Source: Chondrus crispus
Lineage: Eukaryota > Rhodophyta > Florideophyceae > Gigartinales > Gigartinaceae
Direction of reading: 5' to 3'
DNA length: 64,000 nt
Assembly: GCF_000350225.1 (NCBI RefSeq)
Contig: NW_005179283.1
Coordinates: 355,677-419,676, forward strand
Part shown: positions 62,038 to 64,000 of the stretch, piece by piece
Numbering within the stretch: position 1 is the stretch's first letter
Layout: every line of letters starts with the position of its first letter
The notes under the pieces: model-generated
Told to the model about the DNA's origin: nothing
The model's database searches: none
What the model saw: only the letters and a program-made list of their open reading frames with translations
Position numbers and translations under genes: made by a program

Positions 62038-62865
62038 GGCTCGTTCCAGTGTGAAATAAAATCGCGACAAGGTTCGGTGACTCGTTCGCGAGACGAGTTC
62101 CGCTACCTTTTAGAAAGCGAAAGCGGGACGAGGGGGGGGGGTACGGCGAGGGAAAATGGATTTATAGGGCTGGAATGGGGGGTGCCCAGGCAAACGGCCG
62201 TTGGGGAGGAAATTTGGGTATGAATTGGCCAGGGAGTGTGGTAGCGGACGACGACGACCGGTGGCTTTGGAGGCGTGGTGGCGTGCGGTTCTGTAAGGTA
62301 AATCGTGTGTAAGGCAGGGATTCTGCGACGGTGGTTGGACAGAGTGGATGCGGCGGAGCGGAATTGGCGAAAAATTAGAGATAATTTCGTGGCGCTGCAC
62401 AACCAGGACGACGACGTGCCGTCGTGCGACCGCTTCTCCCACGCGACACGGGCATGTATGAGGCGCGGTATCATACAGTACTTGTAGTGGCGCAAATGGC
62501 ACAAGCGCAACGGCCGGTGGGCGCGCCTGTGACTGGTCGCAGACGGCCGGCAGCCACACCGGCCTCGTTCGTTCCCTGGCCTCCAGAGCCAATCAAGGCG
62601 GTTTTTTCTCGCCCGCCCTCCCCGATTGGCTCTCCGCTCTGACCACCGACGGCGTCTGCGGTCCGCCTCTCCCCGCCGTTCTGCCGGTCTACGGTACCCT
62701 TGGTACGCCTCTCACTGAAAGCAGTCGGTCATGGGGCGACATCACAGATGCTTTGTCAGCACGGGGCTTGTCGATCTTGCTCTTAGAGCCGATTGAATGA
62801 TCCGAAACTCATCGTTTCTGGAATTTCGGATCTTGTGTGAGATTCATCTTTATATTCCTTCAGAT
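62038..62865. promoter_or_regulatory. eIF4G upstream region
   Basis: On the eIF4G coding strand this is C/T-rich near the start (G-rich on plus at 62124-62140). Open frames on both strands here are low-complexity shadows. An inverted GATCCGAAA...TTTCGGATC pair lies near 62801-62832. Confidence 0.4.
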
Positions 62866-63785
62866 GGCGCCTCGGGCGGGCTTAAAAGACGTATCTTTTC
62901 ATTATAAAACACGAGGTAATGAAGCACAGTGGCACCAAAAAATCCAAAAATCTATTCCAGGATTTCTGGCGAGGGACACAGCCCGTTCCATTTCCGATTG
63001 AACATCCGCTTGGCCTTTCTTCTGAGTGTGCGATGGTGCTCTGGCGAGGGGTGGACTTCTTCGTTGAGGTTCTGAGGTGTGATAGGATGAGGGGTCCAAT
63101 GCAAGGGAGGTGCCTGACGGCAGGAGAGATGGCTGCGCATCTCGCTGCGCTCCTTGGGCGGAGGCCACTCACCCAGCTCACCCCATCAATTGTCAGACTC
63201 TCTGTAAACCCGTATCGTTTCGTTTTCTCTGTGTTGGCTCTACTGTACAGTAGCTCTCGGTCAGAGAGACATCTCCCTGTCGCGCCTGCAACGATAATGT
63301 CACCATCTTTCGCTGCCTTTCGCTGTAACTTCGATGGGAAGGACTCGCTAGACTTTCGCATGTACATAAATTCGTTGAAGAACGCGTCAACGCTTAGTGT
63401 CGGCTTGTGCGACTCGATGCCGTTTTGTACACATTAACGTACCGCTTTCCGCACCGGTTTGAAATTGAAAATTACCTCTACTGTACAGTTCAGCTGTTGG
63501 AAGGGGGTTGGTTTGGTGTGTAGACTGCGAGGCCTTGTTCGTTTGACGAGGAAGCATGTGTGAAGGCGGAATTATTAGGCTTGACGACAAGTCCGGGCTG
63601 GCTTTGAACTCGACTCGAGCCGGTTTGCTTCTCCTCGGGGGTGGAGAAGGAATCTGTACGAGGGGCAGCGTGTAAGGGGGAGGGTGCACGCAATCAAAAG
63701 CTGCGCAGCCCGAGATATGATTCCTGTACGCATCCATGACGGCGATGCAAATCATAAGTGTCGTTGCCTGGAGAAAAGTAACCAA
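62866..63785. other. Overlapping frames of uncertain coding status
   Basis: Opposed frames cover this stretch: plus 62866-63003 (MAPRAGLKDVSFHYKTRGNEA) and 62919-63437, minus 63367-62882 and 63785-63387. None has a motif I know, and the composition does not decide between the strands. A small host gene is possible, since this lies within the gene island. Confidence 0.25.
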
Positions 63786-63859
63786 AAATATCTTTCCCGT
63801 GCCACGTGCCCGCTACGAGCGGCTACTGAACGTACAGGCCATTAGCCATCCATCGTTCC

Positions 63860-64000
63860 AGATTGAGCCTCGCTCTCCATCCCTGCTGTCTTTTATTGTC
63901 GCCACCTTCCTCTGCCTGCCCCGCCACCCTCGCCCGCCCCATCCTCGTCTCCCGCCAACCGGCCACCACAGCTCACCGCATCCCTCCCCCCTTCTGTGCC
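63860..64000 (+). promoter_or_regulatory. C/T-rich tract at window end, possible leader of a gene to the right
   Basis: A strongly C-rich pyrimidine tract of the kind that precedes the plus-strand genes at 40915 and 48389. By analogy a plus-strand gene may start just beyond the window. Confidence 0.3.

Overview
This is nuclear DNA of a eukaryotic alga, most likely a florideophyte red alga such as Chondrus (inference). All the recognisable host genes are uninterrupted ORFs, including a 1,490-codon eIF4G. The NADPH oxidase carries the extra four-helix membrane block described for red algal enzymes. Several products begin with plastid-type presequences, and genes are packed into an island beside dense transposon DNA. 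No rRNA, tRNA or CRISPR array was found.

Layout. About 1-9.5 kb holds old, broken mobile elements: a Tc1/mariner transposase, a NAM/trihelix-like transposon protein, and an unrecognised 5.7-kb multi-ORF element. A 198-bp perfect inverted repeat sits beside a 100-N gap. About 9.5-15.9 kb holds LTR fragments, a 15-bp minisatellite, GC-rich degenerate repeats and unrecognised ORF remnants. About 15.9-29.7 kb is one nested stack. A family-D LTR is split by a family-A LTR (5-bp duplication), which is split by a Mutator-like element (9-bp duplication). That element contains another family-A LTR, a gene fragment resembling phosphatidate cytidylyltransferase, and a 5.9-kb DNA transposon with 820-bp terminal inverted repeats. 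Family-C and family-E LTRs have also landed in the D LTR. About 30.2-32.9 kb is a Tc1 transposase split by A and D LTRs. About 33.3-39.7 kb holds two PIF/Harbinger elements facing each other, each interrupted by a solo LTR.

About 40.9-62 kb is a gene island: an SDR reductase, an NADPH oxidase, plastid ribosomal protein S1, an alpha/beta hydrolase, a zinc-ribbon-like unknown protein, a DUF493 protein with a very acidic extension, RsmE methyltransferase, a Cys-rich small protein and eIF4G (MIF4G-MA3-W2). Several of these concern translation, in the cytosol or the plastid, but there is no sign of an operon. They are separate transcription units, some head to head.

The most unusual signals are: the ends of the Mutator-like element, which are inverted arrays of a degenerate ~30-bp tandem repeat; a recurring class of nearly perfect palindromes with exactly one spacer base, some shown by copy comparison to be inserted inverted duplications; a transposase that seems to carry a PD-(D/E)XK nuclease domain; and the 5.7-kb unknown element with an oxygenase-like HxD...H signature.
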